A stretch of DNA of 21,597 bases from a virus. The notes beneath the pieces are model-generated. The model searched no databases, was not told where the DNA came from, and saw nothing but the letters and a program-made list of their open reading frames with translations. Positions 15,297 through 21,487 of the stretch are shown here, in pieces. The first letter of the stretch is position 1. Each line of letters starts with the position of its first letter. Position numbers and translations under genes: made by a program. Location: IMG/VR virus record IMGVR_UViG_3300025000_000461, positions 1-21,597 of that record; one strand, 5' to 3'.

Positions 15297-15968
15297 GTGA
15301 AAACGTACACAGTGCAGGAAATAAAAGAAATTCTTGATGTGCATGATAAGTGGTTGCATGACGAAGATGGCGGCGAGCGCGCAGACCTTCGGGGCGCAGA
15401 CCTTCGGGGCGCAGACCTTCGGTGCGCATACCTTCGGGGCGCATACTTTCAGCGCGCATACCTTCAGGGCGCAGACCTTCGGGGCGCAGACCTTCGGGGC
15501 GCAGACCTTCGGTGCGCATACCTTCGGTGCGCAGACCTTCAGGGCGCAGACCTTCGGGGCGCAGACCTTCGGGGCGCAGACCTTCGGGGCGCATACCTTC
15601 AGGGCGCATACTTTCAGCGCGCATACCTTCAGGGCGCAGACCTTCGGGGCGCATACCTTCGGTGCGCATACCTTCGGGGCGCAGACCTTCGGGGCGCAGA
15701 CCTTCGGGGCGCAGACCTTCAGGGCGCAAAATACGCTGACGAAGAAATGTTGGTGAAATACTTTTGCATTGGTCCCATGGGAAGTCGTTCCGATTACCTG
15801 CAAGTGTTCATTACCGACAAGCGCGTTGAACTGAAAACCGGTTGTTTCTGTGGTAGTTTGGAACAGTTCACCGAACAGGCGAGTGAACACATCATTGCAG
15901 AGCACCGCCAGAGCTATCTTGCGGCTGTGGAGTTCATCAAGACCATGGTGGCACCCAAGGCGGCATAA
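15297..15968 (+). CDS. pentapeptide-repeat protein (223 aa)
   Basis: GTG 15297 follows CCAAGGAGGGATAA. After a 28-residue helical head come 23 perfect pentapeptides (ADLRG, ADLRC, AYLRG, AYFQR, AYLQG, ADLQG) at residues 29-143, then an 80-residue globular tail with IGPMGSRSDYLQVF and GCFCGSLEQF. Repeats of A-(D/Y)-(L/F)-X-X fold into a right-handed beta-helix. Qnr and MfpA use that shape to mimic DNA on gyrase, but this tail family has no known function to me and gyrase action is only a possibility. The repeat DNA is nearly identical between units, which implies recent expansion. Confidence 0.85.
   Translation: MKTYTVQEIKEILDVHDKWLHDEDGGERADLRGADLRGADLRCAYLRGAYFQRAYLQGADLRGADLRGADLRCAYLRCADLQGADLRGADLRGADLRGAYLQGAYFQRAYLQGADLRGAYLRCAYLRGADLRGADLRGADLQGAKYADEEMLVKYFCIGPMGSRSDYLQVFITDKRVELKTGCFCGSLEQFTEQASEHIIAEHRQSYLAAVEFIKTMVAPKAA
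15381..15725 (+). repeat. 23 tandem 15-bp units encoding the pentapeptides
   Basis: The tract is 345 nt, exactly 23 units of GCAGACCTTCGGGGC with changes at a few positions (GCATAC, GGTGC, AGGGC, AGCGC, CTTTC). The variants recur with a period near 11 units (AYFQR at units 5 and 16), pointing to duplication of a larger block. Because the unit is 15 bp with no stop in any frame, all six frames stay open across it. Replication slippage would change copy number in-frame. Confidence 0.95.
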
Positions 15969-15989
15969 TTCAATGACTTGGAGGGCAAC

Positions 15990-16091
15990 ATGAGCAACAA
16001 AATGCGCAAGTACCGCAGCACCGGGTTCATGGCATGGGCGACCATTCTTTTCATCATGGCGATTGCTGTCGCATACGGGGGGCTGAAATGA
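15990..16091 (+). CDS. 33-residue single-TM protein
   Basis: ATG 15990 follows GGAGGGCAAC and TGA overlaps the next ATG as ATGA. A basic N-terminus (KMRKYR) precedes one membrane segment at residues about 13-31 (MAWATILFIMAIAVAYGG), giving an N-in orientation by positive-inside. A small membrane peptide in an early phage operon may alter the host envelope or exclude other phages, but there is no direct evidence. Confidence 0.7.
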   Translation: MSNKMRKYRSTGFMAWATILFIMAIAVAYGGLK

Positions 16092-16255
16092 CCATCCGCG
16101 CCACGCTAGACGCCATAGTTGAGGAAAACTACCGCCGCATCACCGCCGAGAACGAGCGCCTACGCGCCGAGATTGCCAATTTGCACAACATCACACTTTC
16201 ACAGGCGCAGGTTGACGCCGCGCTATCACAGATGGGACAAGGGGGGAGGGTATGA
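16088..16255 (+). CDS. small coiled-coil protein (55 aa)
   Basis: ATG 16088 overlaps the TM peptide stop, and its TGA overlaps the next start. The 55 residues have a charged helical coil (EENYRRITAENERLRAEIANL) with heptad-like leucine/isoleucine spacing, then a polar end. It may form dimers or attach to the upstream membrane peptide. I recognise no family. Confidence 0.7.
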   Translation: MTIRATLDAIVEENYRRITAENERLRAEIANLHNITLSQAQVDAALSQMGQGGRV

Positions 16256-16704
16256 CGGAGTTGGAGAGGACAAAGAAGGCACTGGATGTAGCGGTAGATT
16301 CGCTAACGGTTTGCACACGGCATATGCCGGAAAACTACAGCAAAGCCGCGCAACGCGATCTTGACCGCATCAACGCCATCCTGCACCCCGAACCGCAGTA
16401 CGAGGAGGTGAAGGAAAAACGCTACATCGTCATTGACGCCCAAGGGACGGAGCGTTGGTACGGTGCAGGGTCTTCCCCCGGCATTGCCGAAGGTGAGCAC
16501 ATCGTTTGTCTTGTAGGCACCTACCGCCGCGCCATTCCGCAGCCGGTGGATAAGAGCGTGACGGTGGAGTGCGGCTGGCATGAGACGAAAGGCCCCGGCA
16601 GTTGCAGCATTATCTACCCGTATGACCCGACAGCGGCTTTAAATTTGAAACAGTTTCTGGACAAGCGCGGCACTCTCACCTTCACATGGACCGACCCGCA
16701 ATGA
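16252..16704 (+). CDS. unknown protein (150 aa)
   Basis: ATG overlaps the upstream stop by 4 nt. Residues 1-45 form a helix with KKALDVAVDSL and YSKAAQRDLDRIN. A beta-rich body follows (KEKRYIVIDAQGTERWYG, HIVCLVGTYRRAI, TVECGWHETKGPG), ending in KRGTLTFTWTDP. No catalytic signature is clear. Position in the coupled early cluster is the only functional hint. Confidence 0.75.
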   Translation: MTELERTKKALDVAVDSLTVCTRHMPENYSKAAQRDLDRINAILHPEPQYEEVKEKRYIVIDAQGTERWYGAGSSPGIAEGEHIVCLVGTYRRAIPQPVDKSVTVECGWHETKGPGSCSIIYPYDPTAALNLKQFLDKRGTLTFTWTDPQ

Positions 16705-16982
16705 GCGCCCACATATCCCGCGCAATGCTAGTGATCCGCCATGCTTGGCAGATGTACCGCAACCTCACCCTCCCGCGCAATGTTGCCAAAGGTGACTGGG
16801 GGGACCAAACTCCGCATGAACTATTGCGGTTGCTCATGATCGAGTACGAAGAACTCTTTGTGGCGCTGTGGGAGCTAAAAAGCGGCAAAGGAACAGCCCA
16901 AAGAGTGGCAGAAGAGGCCGCAGACCTCAGTGCATTTGCCGCCATGCTAGCCGACAACGCAAGGAGGGCCGATAATGCCTGA
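16701..16982 (+). CDS. MazG-like all-alpha nucleotide pyrophosphohydrolase candidate (93 aa)
   Basis: The start overlaps the previous stop by ATGA. The protein has E48-x-x-E51, 20 residues, then E72-x-x-D75 in helices (MIEYEELFVALWEL and RVAEEAADLSAFAAM), the metal-binding ExxE/ExxD pattern of MazG-type NTP pyrophosphatases. These hydrolyse nucleoside triphosphates to monophosphate and PPi; phage versions have been linked to (p)ppGpp or nucleotide pool control. The protein is short but complete for one four-helix subunit. Without a search the family is a fair, not certain, call. Confidence 0.6.
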   Translation: MSAHISRAMLVIRHAWQMYRNLTLPRNVAKGDWGDQTPHELLRLLMIEYEELFVALWELKSGKGTAQRVAEEAADLSAFAAMLADNARRADNA

Positions 16983-17208
16983 GAAAATGACCGTCACCGT
17001 GCGCGGCGTCCCGCTGGAGGTGGAGTTCGAAGGGACACGCGCAGAGAAGGGACACAGAAACAGCTTTGGAGCGCCCGAAGAGCCAGATTACCCCGAAGAG
17101 GTGGACATTGTGGAGGTTTACTGCGAAGGGTGGGAAATCCTGTGCTTCATGGACGATAGCACCATATCCGAGATACGCCGGTTGATACTGGCACAAAAGG
17201 GGGAGTAA
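16975..17208 (+). CDS. small acidic protein (77 aa)
   Basis: ATG 16975 has the excellent site AAGGAGG and overlaps the previous gene by 8 nt. The 77 residues include a beta-hairpin start (MTVTVRGVPLEVEFEGT), an acidic middle (PEEPDYPEEVDIVEV) and a helical end. Small acidic phage proteins often inhibit or bind host factors, but nothing here identifies a target. I recognise no family. Confidence 0.7.
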   Translation: MPEKMTVTVRGVPLEVEFEGTRAEKGHRNSFGAPEEPDYPEEVDIVEVYCEGWEILCFMDDSTISEIRRLILAQKGE

Positions 17209-17691
17209 ATGAGCAAGGGACTGACGCTGTATGCAATGAGCAAAGAAATGATGGAGCTGATCGAAACCGACGAGGTAAGCGATGAGCTGCTGTCTGCGGC
17301 AATCGGCGACATCGAAAAGAAGGGCGAGAACGTCTGCCACTTCATCAAAAATATGGAGAGCACGGTTGACGTGTTCAAGGCCGAAGAGAAGCGCATCGCA
17401 GCGCGGCGGAAAGCCTTTGAGAACACCATCACCCGCGTCAAGCAGTACGCCAAGGAATGCATGGATCTGATGGGCGCGGAGAAGATTACCGCCGGCACGT
17501 TCACGCTCGGCATCCAGAACAACCCGCCGTCTCTTGAAATCACCGACGAAGCGGCAATCCCGAACGCTTACAAGATCGTCATTCCGGCTACCACCACGCC
17601 CGACAAAGACCGCATCAAGGCTGACCTCAAGGCCGGGATTGAAATCCCCGGCGCGGTGCTCACTGTTGGCCGCTCACTGAGGATACGTTGA
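17209..17691 (+). CDS. Gp157-family (siphovirus Gp157) protein (160 aa)
   Basis: The layout matches the Gp157 family (PF05565 from memory). An N-terminal charged helix is followed by a helical pair (DIEKKGENVCHFIKNM, then VFKAEEKRIAARRKAFENT). Then come YAKECMDLMG, a beta strand with TFTLGIQNNPPS and the end IPGAVLTVGRSLRIR. The family is found in phage replication/recombination modules, and a streptococcal phage member was tied to host resistance, but its activity is not firmly known. It sits upstream of other coupled genes and in the same segment as ERF and VRR-NUC genes. ATG 17209 directly follows the upstream TAA. Confidence 0.85.
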   Translation: MSKGLTLYAMSKEMMELIETDEVSDELLSAAIGDIEKKGENVCHFIKNMESTVDVFKAEEKRIAARRKAFENTITRVKQYAKECMDLMGAEKITAGTFTLGIQNNPPSLEITDEAAIPNAYKIVIPATTTPDKDRIKADLKAGIEIPGAVLTVGRSLRIR

Positions 17692-17825
17692 TGGATGAAA
17701 TCTACAGCGGCATCATCACCGGCCACGAGCCTTACCTTCGCCATTGGGCGCGGATGAGGGCTATCGGGCCAGCAAGGGCGAGGGGGTTTAAGGCTATGTC
17801 GCTCGCGGGGTGGAGGAACCTATGA
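17691..17825 (+). CDS. small basic protein (44 aa)
   Basis: ATG 17691 overlaps the Gp157-family stop by one base (TGATG), and TGA overlaps the next start by ATGA. The peptide is basic with Trp and Arg-rich segment (LRHWARMRAIGPARARGFK), possibly nucleic acid binding. It is short and has no recognisable family. The coupling on both sides supports it. Confidence 0.55.
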   Translation: MDEIYSGIITGHEPYLRHWARMRAIGPARARGFKAMSLAGWRNL

Positions 17826-18109
17826 GCGATTACAAAAAAGTTGAAACAACTGGCGCGGTGTGGGATGCGATCATGGCGGCGCACCGCAGCCAGCTTACCG
17901 TGTTTAGCAGCTTCAGCGATCCGAGCGGGACCATGTTCGGCGGTGGGGGGCAGCGTGGCCGCATGGAAACCGCCTACGGATTCAACGATGCAGATTACCC
18001 GCTGATTGAGGCCAAAACCACATGGGATATTGACCGTATGAAGCCCTACGAGCGGGTGGACGAGCAGCACCAATACTGGCTGTGTCTGCCTCAGAAGGAT
18101 GAGGACTAA
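17822..18109 (+). CDS. unknown phage protein (95 aa)
   Basis: ATG 17822 has GGGGTGGAGGAACC upstream and overlaps the previous stop. The protein contains a Gly-rich turn (MFGGGGQRGRMETAYGF) between helical segments and a charged Trp/Tyr-rich end (WDIDRMKPYERVDEQHQYW). No catalytic motif is evident. It ends at a small hairpin. Confidence 0.7.
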   Translation: MSDYKKVETTGAVWDAIMAAHRSQLTVFSSFSDPSGTMFGGGGQRGRMETAYGFNDADYPLIEAKTTWDIDRMKPYERVDEQHQYWLCLPQKDED

Positions 18110-18110
18110 C

Positions 18111-18126
18111 CCGCCCTTGAGGGCGG
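18111..18126 (+). other. hairpin after the 95-aa gene
   Basis: CCGCCC and GGGCGG form a 6-bp stem with a TTGA loop, just after the stop at 18109. It has no T-tract and lies before the ribosome-binding site AAGGGGGAAGGGG, so it is more likely an mRNA stability or attenuating hairpin than a terminator. Confidence 0.45.
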
Positions 18127-18142
18127 CATAAGGGGGAAGGGG

Positions 18143-18301
18143 ATGGAAATCGGTACAGGTATTTTCGCAGCAGCGGTTATTTGGGCTACCCTGCGCGTGG
18201 TTGATATAGTGCTAGGTGCAAAGGCTGTGCGCCGAGTCATTGACATGGAAGACAGGGTGCAGGAGATAGAGCGGAAGTTAGAGAAAGGGGGGATTTACTA
18301 G
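18143..18301 (+). CDS. small membrane protein with coiled-coil tail (52 aa)
   Basis: ATG 18143 follows a purine-rich AAGGGGGAAGGGG site. Residues about 6-26 form a TM segment (GIFAAAVIWATLRVVDIVLG), then a basic turn (KAVRR) and a charged helical tail (DMEDRVQEIERKLEK). It is last in its transcription unit, before the terminator at 18364. This layout can belong to small phage exclusion or spanin-like proteins, but function is unknown. Confidence 0.65.
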   Translation: MEIGTGIFAAAVIWATLRVVDIVLGAKAVRRVIDMEDRVQEIERKLEKGGIY

Positions 18302-18363
18302 CACTTCCAGGCCGCTTTGACTGCCGGTGGATGAACGGCCAGGCATAGGCATAGGATAAAAAG

Positions 18364-18392
18364 AGAGGTGCCAGTATCGGGCCTCTTTTTTT
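18364..18392 (+). terminator. intrinsic terminator ending the first early unit
   Basis: AGAGG (18364-18368) pairs with CCTCT (18382-18386), with a 13-nt loop, then a run of seven T. The stem is short but is flanked by A-rich and T-rich arms, allowing extension with one mismatch. It lies just upstream of the next promoter, which supports a unit boundary. Confidence 0.6.
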
Positions 18393-18420
18393 GTGGCATA
18401 AAATAATTTCCACTTTCCTG

Positions 18421-18448
18421 TTGACTATGACTATGACTATGATATAAA
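18421..18448 (+). promoter_or_regulatory. extended -10 promoter of the second early unit
   Basis: TTGACT (18421-18426), a 16-nt spacer and TATAAA (18443-18448), with TG before it (TGATATAAA) as an extended -10 element. It is surrounded by AT-rich DNA just after a terminator. The start near 18456 precedes GAGGGAG and ATG 18477. The spacer consists of the tandem TGACTA repeat, which could be an operator or a variable element. Confidence 0.75.
18422..18439 (+). repeat. three tandem TGACTA hexamers in the promoter spacer
   Basis: TGACTA occurs three times in a row at 18422, 18428 and 18434, with a fourth partial unit TGATAT. The repeat covers most of the region between -35 and -10, so gain or loss of a unit would shift promoter spacing by six bases. 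Confidence 0.85.
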
Positions 18449-18476
18449 TACACCATCACTTATAGAGGGAGTCATT

Positions 18477-18728
18477 ATGTGCCACGCCGAGCCGTACCAC
18501 CTGTACAAAGACAGCATCATGACTTTGGTTAAAAAGTCTGTCCCGCAGGTTGACATGGCATGGCTTGGCAAACATGATAGCCGTATTTCCCTTTACTGGA
18601 ACTGTGGCGAACCTTCCGAAACGGCAGCGGCCACTATTTCCGCTTTTGCTAAGGCTGATTTCAATCAGACTTATGTTGGCAAGGAGAAAAGCCCTTTGCA
18701 GCTTGCTACAAGGGTAGTCAAATTCTAG
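18477..18728 (+). CDS. unknown protein (83 aa)
   Basis: ATG 18477 follows AGAGGGAGTCATT and is the first gene after the promoter at 18421. The protein contains Cys2 and Cys43 (NCGEPSETAAATISAF) and is basic toward both ends. I recognise no domain. Together with the next genes it appears more AT-rich than the surrounding phage DNA, which may mean a later-acquired block. Confidence 0.7.
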   Translation: MCHAEPYHLYKDSIMTLVKKSVPQVDMAWLGKHDSRISLYWNCGEPSETAAATISAFAKADFNQTYVGKEKSPLQLATRVVKF

Positions 18729-18737
18729 GGGGATTAC

Positions 18738-19076
18738 ATGAAACCACCATGCCACAACTGCAAACGATGGGAAGGCAAGTGCTGCGCTTCACAGAAAGTG
18801 TGGAACAAATGTGACAGAAGCGGGACGTACTCCCAGTTCCAACCCAAAGAGTTGTTTACCCGTGGCGAAATGGACACATGGGACGGCATCTTAGAAGGTT
18901 GGGGTAAGTGCAATTTTTCTGTTATCGGTACGTATGGCGACAACCGCGACCCCCGTATAGTAATCAACCGCGCCGAGAACTCTATCAACTGCGAGTATGC
19001 CGCTATTGACTGGCACACTGGCAAAGTAATAAAGTTTTTTGGCAACCCAAACATGGCAGTAGAATACATCGAATAG
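18738..19076 (+). CDS. cysteine-rich protein, probable zinc binding (112 aa)
   Basis: ATG 18738 has GGGGGATTAC upstream. Residues 1-30 carry Cys5, Cys8, Cys15, Cys16 and Cys25 (CHNCKRWEGKCCAS), typical of a small zinc or metal site. The remainder has a beta/alpha body with two further cysteines and TYGDNRDPRIVINR. I do not recognise a family, and the metal is an inference from spacing. Confidence 0.7.
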   Translation: MKPPCHNCKRWEGKCCASQKVWNKCDRSGTYSQFQPKELFTRGEMDTWDGILEGWGKCNFSVIGTYGDNRDPRIVINRAENSINCEYAAIDWHTGKVIKFFGNPNMAVEYIE

Positions 19077-19086
19077 GAGGTGTAAT

Positions 19087-19269
19087 TTGTATCTTATCAA
19101 CGGGGAACATCACTCTAACCATCTGCCTGATCTTGGACCTAAAGACACATGGGAGTATTTGTGTCAAAGGCCCACATGCGGGTATCACTGGACTCCTAAA
19201 AACAGTGGAAAAACTCCTGTTGAATGCCCTGAGTGCAAGAGCCGCAAGTGGAAGGAGGGGAAGAAATGA
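19087..19269 (+). CDS. zinc-ribbon protein (60 aa)
   Basis: TTG 19087 follows the strong site AGGAGGTG at 19076-19083. Two Cys pairs form a ribbon: Cys26-x4-Cys31 (CQRPTCGYHWTP) and Cys47-x2-Cys50 (ECPECKSRKW). The end is very basic. Such ribbons bind zinc and often nucleic acid or protein partners. It is coupled by ATGA to the membrane protein below. Confidence 0.7.
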   Translation: MYLINGEHHSNHLPDLGPKDTWEYLCQRPTCGYHWTPKNSGKTPVECPECKSRKWKEGKK

Positions 19270-19400
19270 GCATAGTGATACCAACGTGGGTACTGTGGGC
19301 AGTGGGCGGTACCATTGCAGGGGTGCTGATGCTGCTAGGGGTGGCATTCTTAGCGATATGCTGGGCAGGACGCAATATTGATTTTAGGATCAACTGGTAG
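19266..19400 (+). CDS. 44-residue single-TM protein
   Basis: ATG 19266 overlaps the zinc-ribbon stop by ATGA. Residues about 6-34 are a long hydrophobic helix with three Trp (WVLWAVGGTIAGVLMLLG, then VAFLAICWAG), then a short polar tail. It is a probable inner-membrane peptide. Like the 33-residue peptide at 15990, it may act on the envelope, but there is no direct evidence. Confidence 0.65.
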   Translation: MSIVIPTWVLWAVGGTIAGVLMLLGVAFLAICWAGRNIDFRINW

Positions 19401-19409
19401 GGAGGGATA

Positions 19410-20060
19410 ATGAACGTTTACCAGAAGCTGCAAAAGTGCCGCGTGGAACTTAAAACGCTGGAGATTAAGGAGAGCGGCAATAACAAGTTTGCAGGTTACC
19501 AGTACATGGAGCTTGGCGACTTCTTGCCGCACATCGTGGACCTTTGCGACAAGCACAATCTCTGCACTATGATTTCTTTCACCAAAGACGAGGCGACGTT
19601 GACCATCGTCAATGCGGAAAAGCAGGAAGAAGTCCTTGTTTTTGCCTCTCCGATGTCAACCGCAGATTTGAAAGGTTGCCATCCTGTTCAGAACTTGGGC
19701 GCAATTCAGACCTATTTGAGAAGATACCTCTACGTTGCCGCTTTTGACATAGTGGAGCATGACGCGCTGGACAGCACACAGGGCAAAGAAGAGAAGCCGA
19801 AGCAGCAAAGGCAGCAAGAATCCGCCAAATCTGCCGCACAGGGGCAAACAAGCACCACCGGCACACAGCCGCAAGGGGGAGAGAAGAAAGCCACGGAAGG
19901 GCAGGTTAAGCTACTTAATGGCAAGATCACCAAGTCCGGCATCCCCCGCGATGATTTCAAGGCGAAGTACGCCCTTGCCCATGTGGAGGATCTGCCCATG
20001 TCGAAGGTCAACGATGCTATCAAGTGGCTTGACGAGGCGATAACGGCGGCGGCATCATGA
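19410..20060 (+). CDS. erf: ERF-family single-strand DNA annealing protein (216 aa)
   Basis: ATG 19410 follows GGGAGGGATA. Residues about 20-125 match the ERF family: FAGYQYMELGDFLPHI near the start and the conserved GAIQTYLRRYLYVAAFDI, preceded by HPVQNL. After a Gln/Lys-rich linker comes a helical end domain (ATEGQVKLLNGKI, LPMSKVNDAIKWLDEAI). ERF proteins anneal complementary single strands in phage recombination, for example during genome circularisation. Nearby VRR-NUC and Gp157-family genes suggest a recombination module. Confidence 0.88.
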   Translation: MNVYQKLQKCRVELKTLEIKESGNNKFAGYQYMELGDFLPHIVDLCDKHNLCTMISFTKDEATLTIVNAEKQEEVLVFASPMSTADLKGCHPVQNLGAIQTYLRRYLYVAAFDIVEHDALDSTQGKEEKPKQQRQQESAKSAAQGQTSTTGTQPQGGEKKATEGQVKLLNGKITKSGIPRDDFKAKYALAHVEDLPMSKVNDAIKWLDEAITAAAS

Positions 20061-20221
20061 GAGCGCCCACAAAAGCCAAGCTCCCCCGCTTCATAGCCGG
20101 CAACTGCGCCTCCTGCGCCCTCTTCCGCACGCTGCGTCACCCCGACTGCAAGGAGTGCCTGCGGCTCGGATGCTCTGCTAACCCAAAACCGATGTGGCGC
20201 GAGGCTGCAGAAGGAGAGTAG
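20057..20221 (+). CDS. small cysteine-rich zinc-finger-like protein (54 aa)
   Basis: ATG 20057 overlaps the ERF stop by ATGA. Cys17-x2-Cys20 and Cys31-x2-Cys34, plus Cys39, form a probable zinc finger (NCASCALF, DCKECLRLGC) in a basic peptide. Comparable treble-clef-like small proteins are frequent in phage recombination regions. The end carries the AAGGAG site used by the next gene. Function is not identified. Confidence 0.7.
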   Translation: MRAPTKAKLPRFIAGNCASCALFRTLRHPDCKECLRLGCSANPKPMWREAAEGE

Positions 20222-20223
20222 AT

Positions 20224-20598
20224 ATGCAAAAGTTTGAGGATTTGAAAGGCAAGACGCTCGTTGAGATAGTTGGCGGGGTGGGCGACGGAACTATGGTTTT
20301 CGTCACTACTGATGGGCAAAAGGCGACGCTGTATTACGAACAGGATTGATGCGCCTCATGCGATGTCGTGGACATCGTGGGCGATCTGAACGATCTGATA
20401 GGCACCCCGCTTTTGATGGCTGAGGAAGTGACTAGCGACCACGACGTAACCCCCGAAGGCGTGACCGTGCCGGAATATCAAGACAGCTTTACATGGACCT
20501 TTTACAAACTGGCAACCGTCAAGGGCTACGTCACCATTAGCTGGTACGGGGAGAGCAACGGATATTATAACGAGTCTGTGAGCTTCCGATGCGAATGA
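20224..20598 (+). CDS. DUF7448-like protein with in-frame TGA: candidate selenoprotein
   Basis: ATG 20224 has AAGGAG at 7 nt. The frame is open except for one TGA at codon 42 (20347-20349), then continues to 20598, giving 124 residues if UGA is read. The family (DUF7448 from memory) has a Cys-Cys pair after a QD and then an IxxDIxGDLxDLIG stretch. Here QD-TGA-Cys leads to DIVGDLNDLIGTP at the same distance, and later segments (SFTWTFYKLATVKG, WYGESNGYY) also match. The part after TGA has no own ribosome-binding site. A hairpin suited to SECIS lies just downstream. A nonsense mutation, with this as a pseudogene, or a base error (TGC to TGA) are the alternatives. Confidence 0.6.
20353..20382 (+). 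promoter_or_regulatory. candidate bacterial SECIS element
   Basis: CGATGTC (20361-20367) and GACATCG (20371-20377) form a perfect 7-bp upper stem with a GTG apical loop. Two G-U pairs extend it, then a 3-nt bulge (TCA) and a GCC/GGC lower stem. The loop starts 18 nt after the TGA, the same gap as I remember for E. coli fdhF, and G is first in the loop, as bacterial SECIS rules require. The structure is mainly in coding sequence (GATGTCGTGGACATC), so chance is not excluded. Confidence 0.5.
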
Positions 20599-21131
20599 CC
20601 GAGGAAGAACTAGCCGACTACCAGGCCAAGCGCGGGAAGGACACCTTCCAGCAGCTCATAGAGAGCAAGGGCTTCAATCCGACTGAGGACGTGGAGCATC
20701 TGGCGGTGGCGCGATACCTCAACCTTCTAGGCGTCCTTTGGGTCCATTGCCCGAACGAAGGAAAGCGCAGTAAGGCGGCAGGGGGGCGGCTCAAGGCAAT
20801 GGGGATGAAAGCGGGTTTTCCCGACTTCCTCATACTGGACGCGCCGCCTTACAACCACACTTGCAAAGGCGTGGCAATCGAGCTAAAGCGGCAGAAGGGC
20901 GGAAAGGTTTCAGACGAGCAGCGCCAATGGCTTGACGATCTGCGGCATCGCGGTTGGATGGCTGAGGTGATGGAGGGGGCCAACGATGCTATCACGTGGC
21001 TCCGGTCACTAGGGTGGAGGATAGGGGGGCCGCTTCCCTGCGTTGCCAAGGATGATTGCCCCCGCGATGATTGTGCGGCAGGCCCGAATGTGGCTTGCCC
21101 TTACTATGAGCCAAACCAGGAGGGAGTATGA
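20595..21131 (+). CDS. VRR-NUC domain nuclease (178 aa)
   Basis: I chose ATG 20595, which overlaps the previous stop by ATGA as at many junctions here. ATG 20589 would add two residues. The segment from HCPNEGKRSKAAGGRLKAMG through GFPDFLILD to GVAIELKRQKGGKVSDEQRQW is a textbook VRR-NUC signature: catalytic PD, ExK and a downstream Gln. VRR-NUC enzymes are structure-specific or single-strand endonucleases often paired with phage recombination. The C-terminal tail has several Cys (CVAKDDCPRDDCAAGPNVAC), perhaps a zinc site. Confidence 0.88.
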   Translation: MTEEELADYQAKRGKDTFQQLIESKGFNPTEDVEHLAVARYLNLLGVLWVHCPNEGKRSKAAGGRLKAMGMKAGFPDFLILDAPPYNHTCKGVAIELKRQKGGKVSDEQRQWLDDLRHRGWMAEVMEGANDAITWLRSLGWRIGGPLPCVAKDDCPRDDCAAGPNVACPYYEPNQEGV

Positions 21132-21487
21132 CCGAGAAAGAACGCGCAGAGCAGTTAGCCGCCGCCCATTGGGGCTACGTCAAGGGGTTGTTGGCGGTCC
21201 ACTGCATAGAAGGTGATTTTGCCGATATTGTCGGATTTCACTACAGAACCGCCATGGCTCACGGTTACGGCCACGGAGTTGAGGACGAGCGCAACCGCAT
21301 GTTTGCTGAGATCCCCCTCCCCGGCAGCGCACGTTACGAAGAGATCCACGCGGAGCTCACGGAGGGGGAGGTGGCAAAGTTTGCAAGCTACCCCGAAGTT
21401 TGCCGGACTTGCAACCGCACCTTTTGCGGACTGTCCTATAAGCCGGACGCGGTTGATAAGTGCTCATACAGGGAGGCCTGCCCATGA
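21128..21487 (+). CDS. unknown protein with Cys-rich C-terminus (119 aa)
   Basis: The start overlaps the nuclease stop by ATGA. Residues 1-85 are mixed helical with His/Tyr-rich segment (GFHYRTAMAHGYGHGVED). The end carries CRTC, then C-x-L-S and CSYREAC, a possible zinc or disulfide module. The same cysteine theme recurs in neighbouring small proteins. No family recognised. Confidence 0.7.
   Translation: MTEKERAEQLAAAHWGYVKGLLAVHCIEGDFADIVGFHYRTAMAHGYGHGVEDERNRMFAEIPLPGSARYEEIHAELTEGEVAKFASYPEVCRTCNRTFCGLSYKPDAVDKCSYREACP

Noticed and set aside
15381-15725. CRISPR-like array
   Set aside because: Units are contiguous 15-mers without spacers and encode pentapeptides.
15165-15905. Long minus-strand open frames across the 15-bp repeats
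   Set aside because: They consist of the repeat read backwards (VCAPK-type units) and arise because the unit has no stop in any frame. The sense pentapeptide protein with a good site explains the DNA.
20349-20423. Arg-rich 24-codon frame starting at an ATG overlapping the TGA (TGATG)
   Set aside because: No ribosome-binding site, very Arg-rich composition with no family. The DUF7448-like match continues in the original frame instead, so restart here does not explain the downstream coding.
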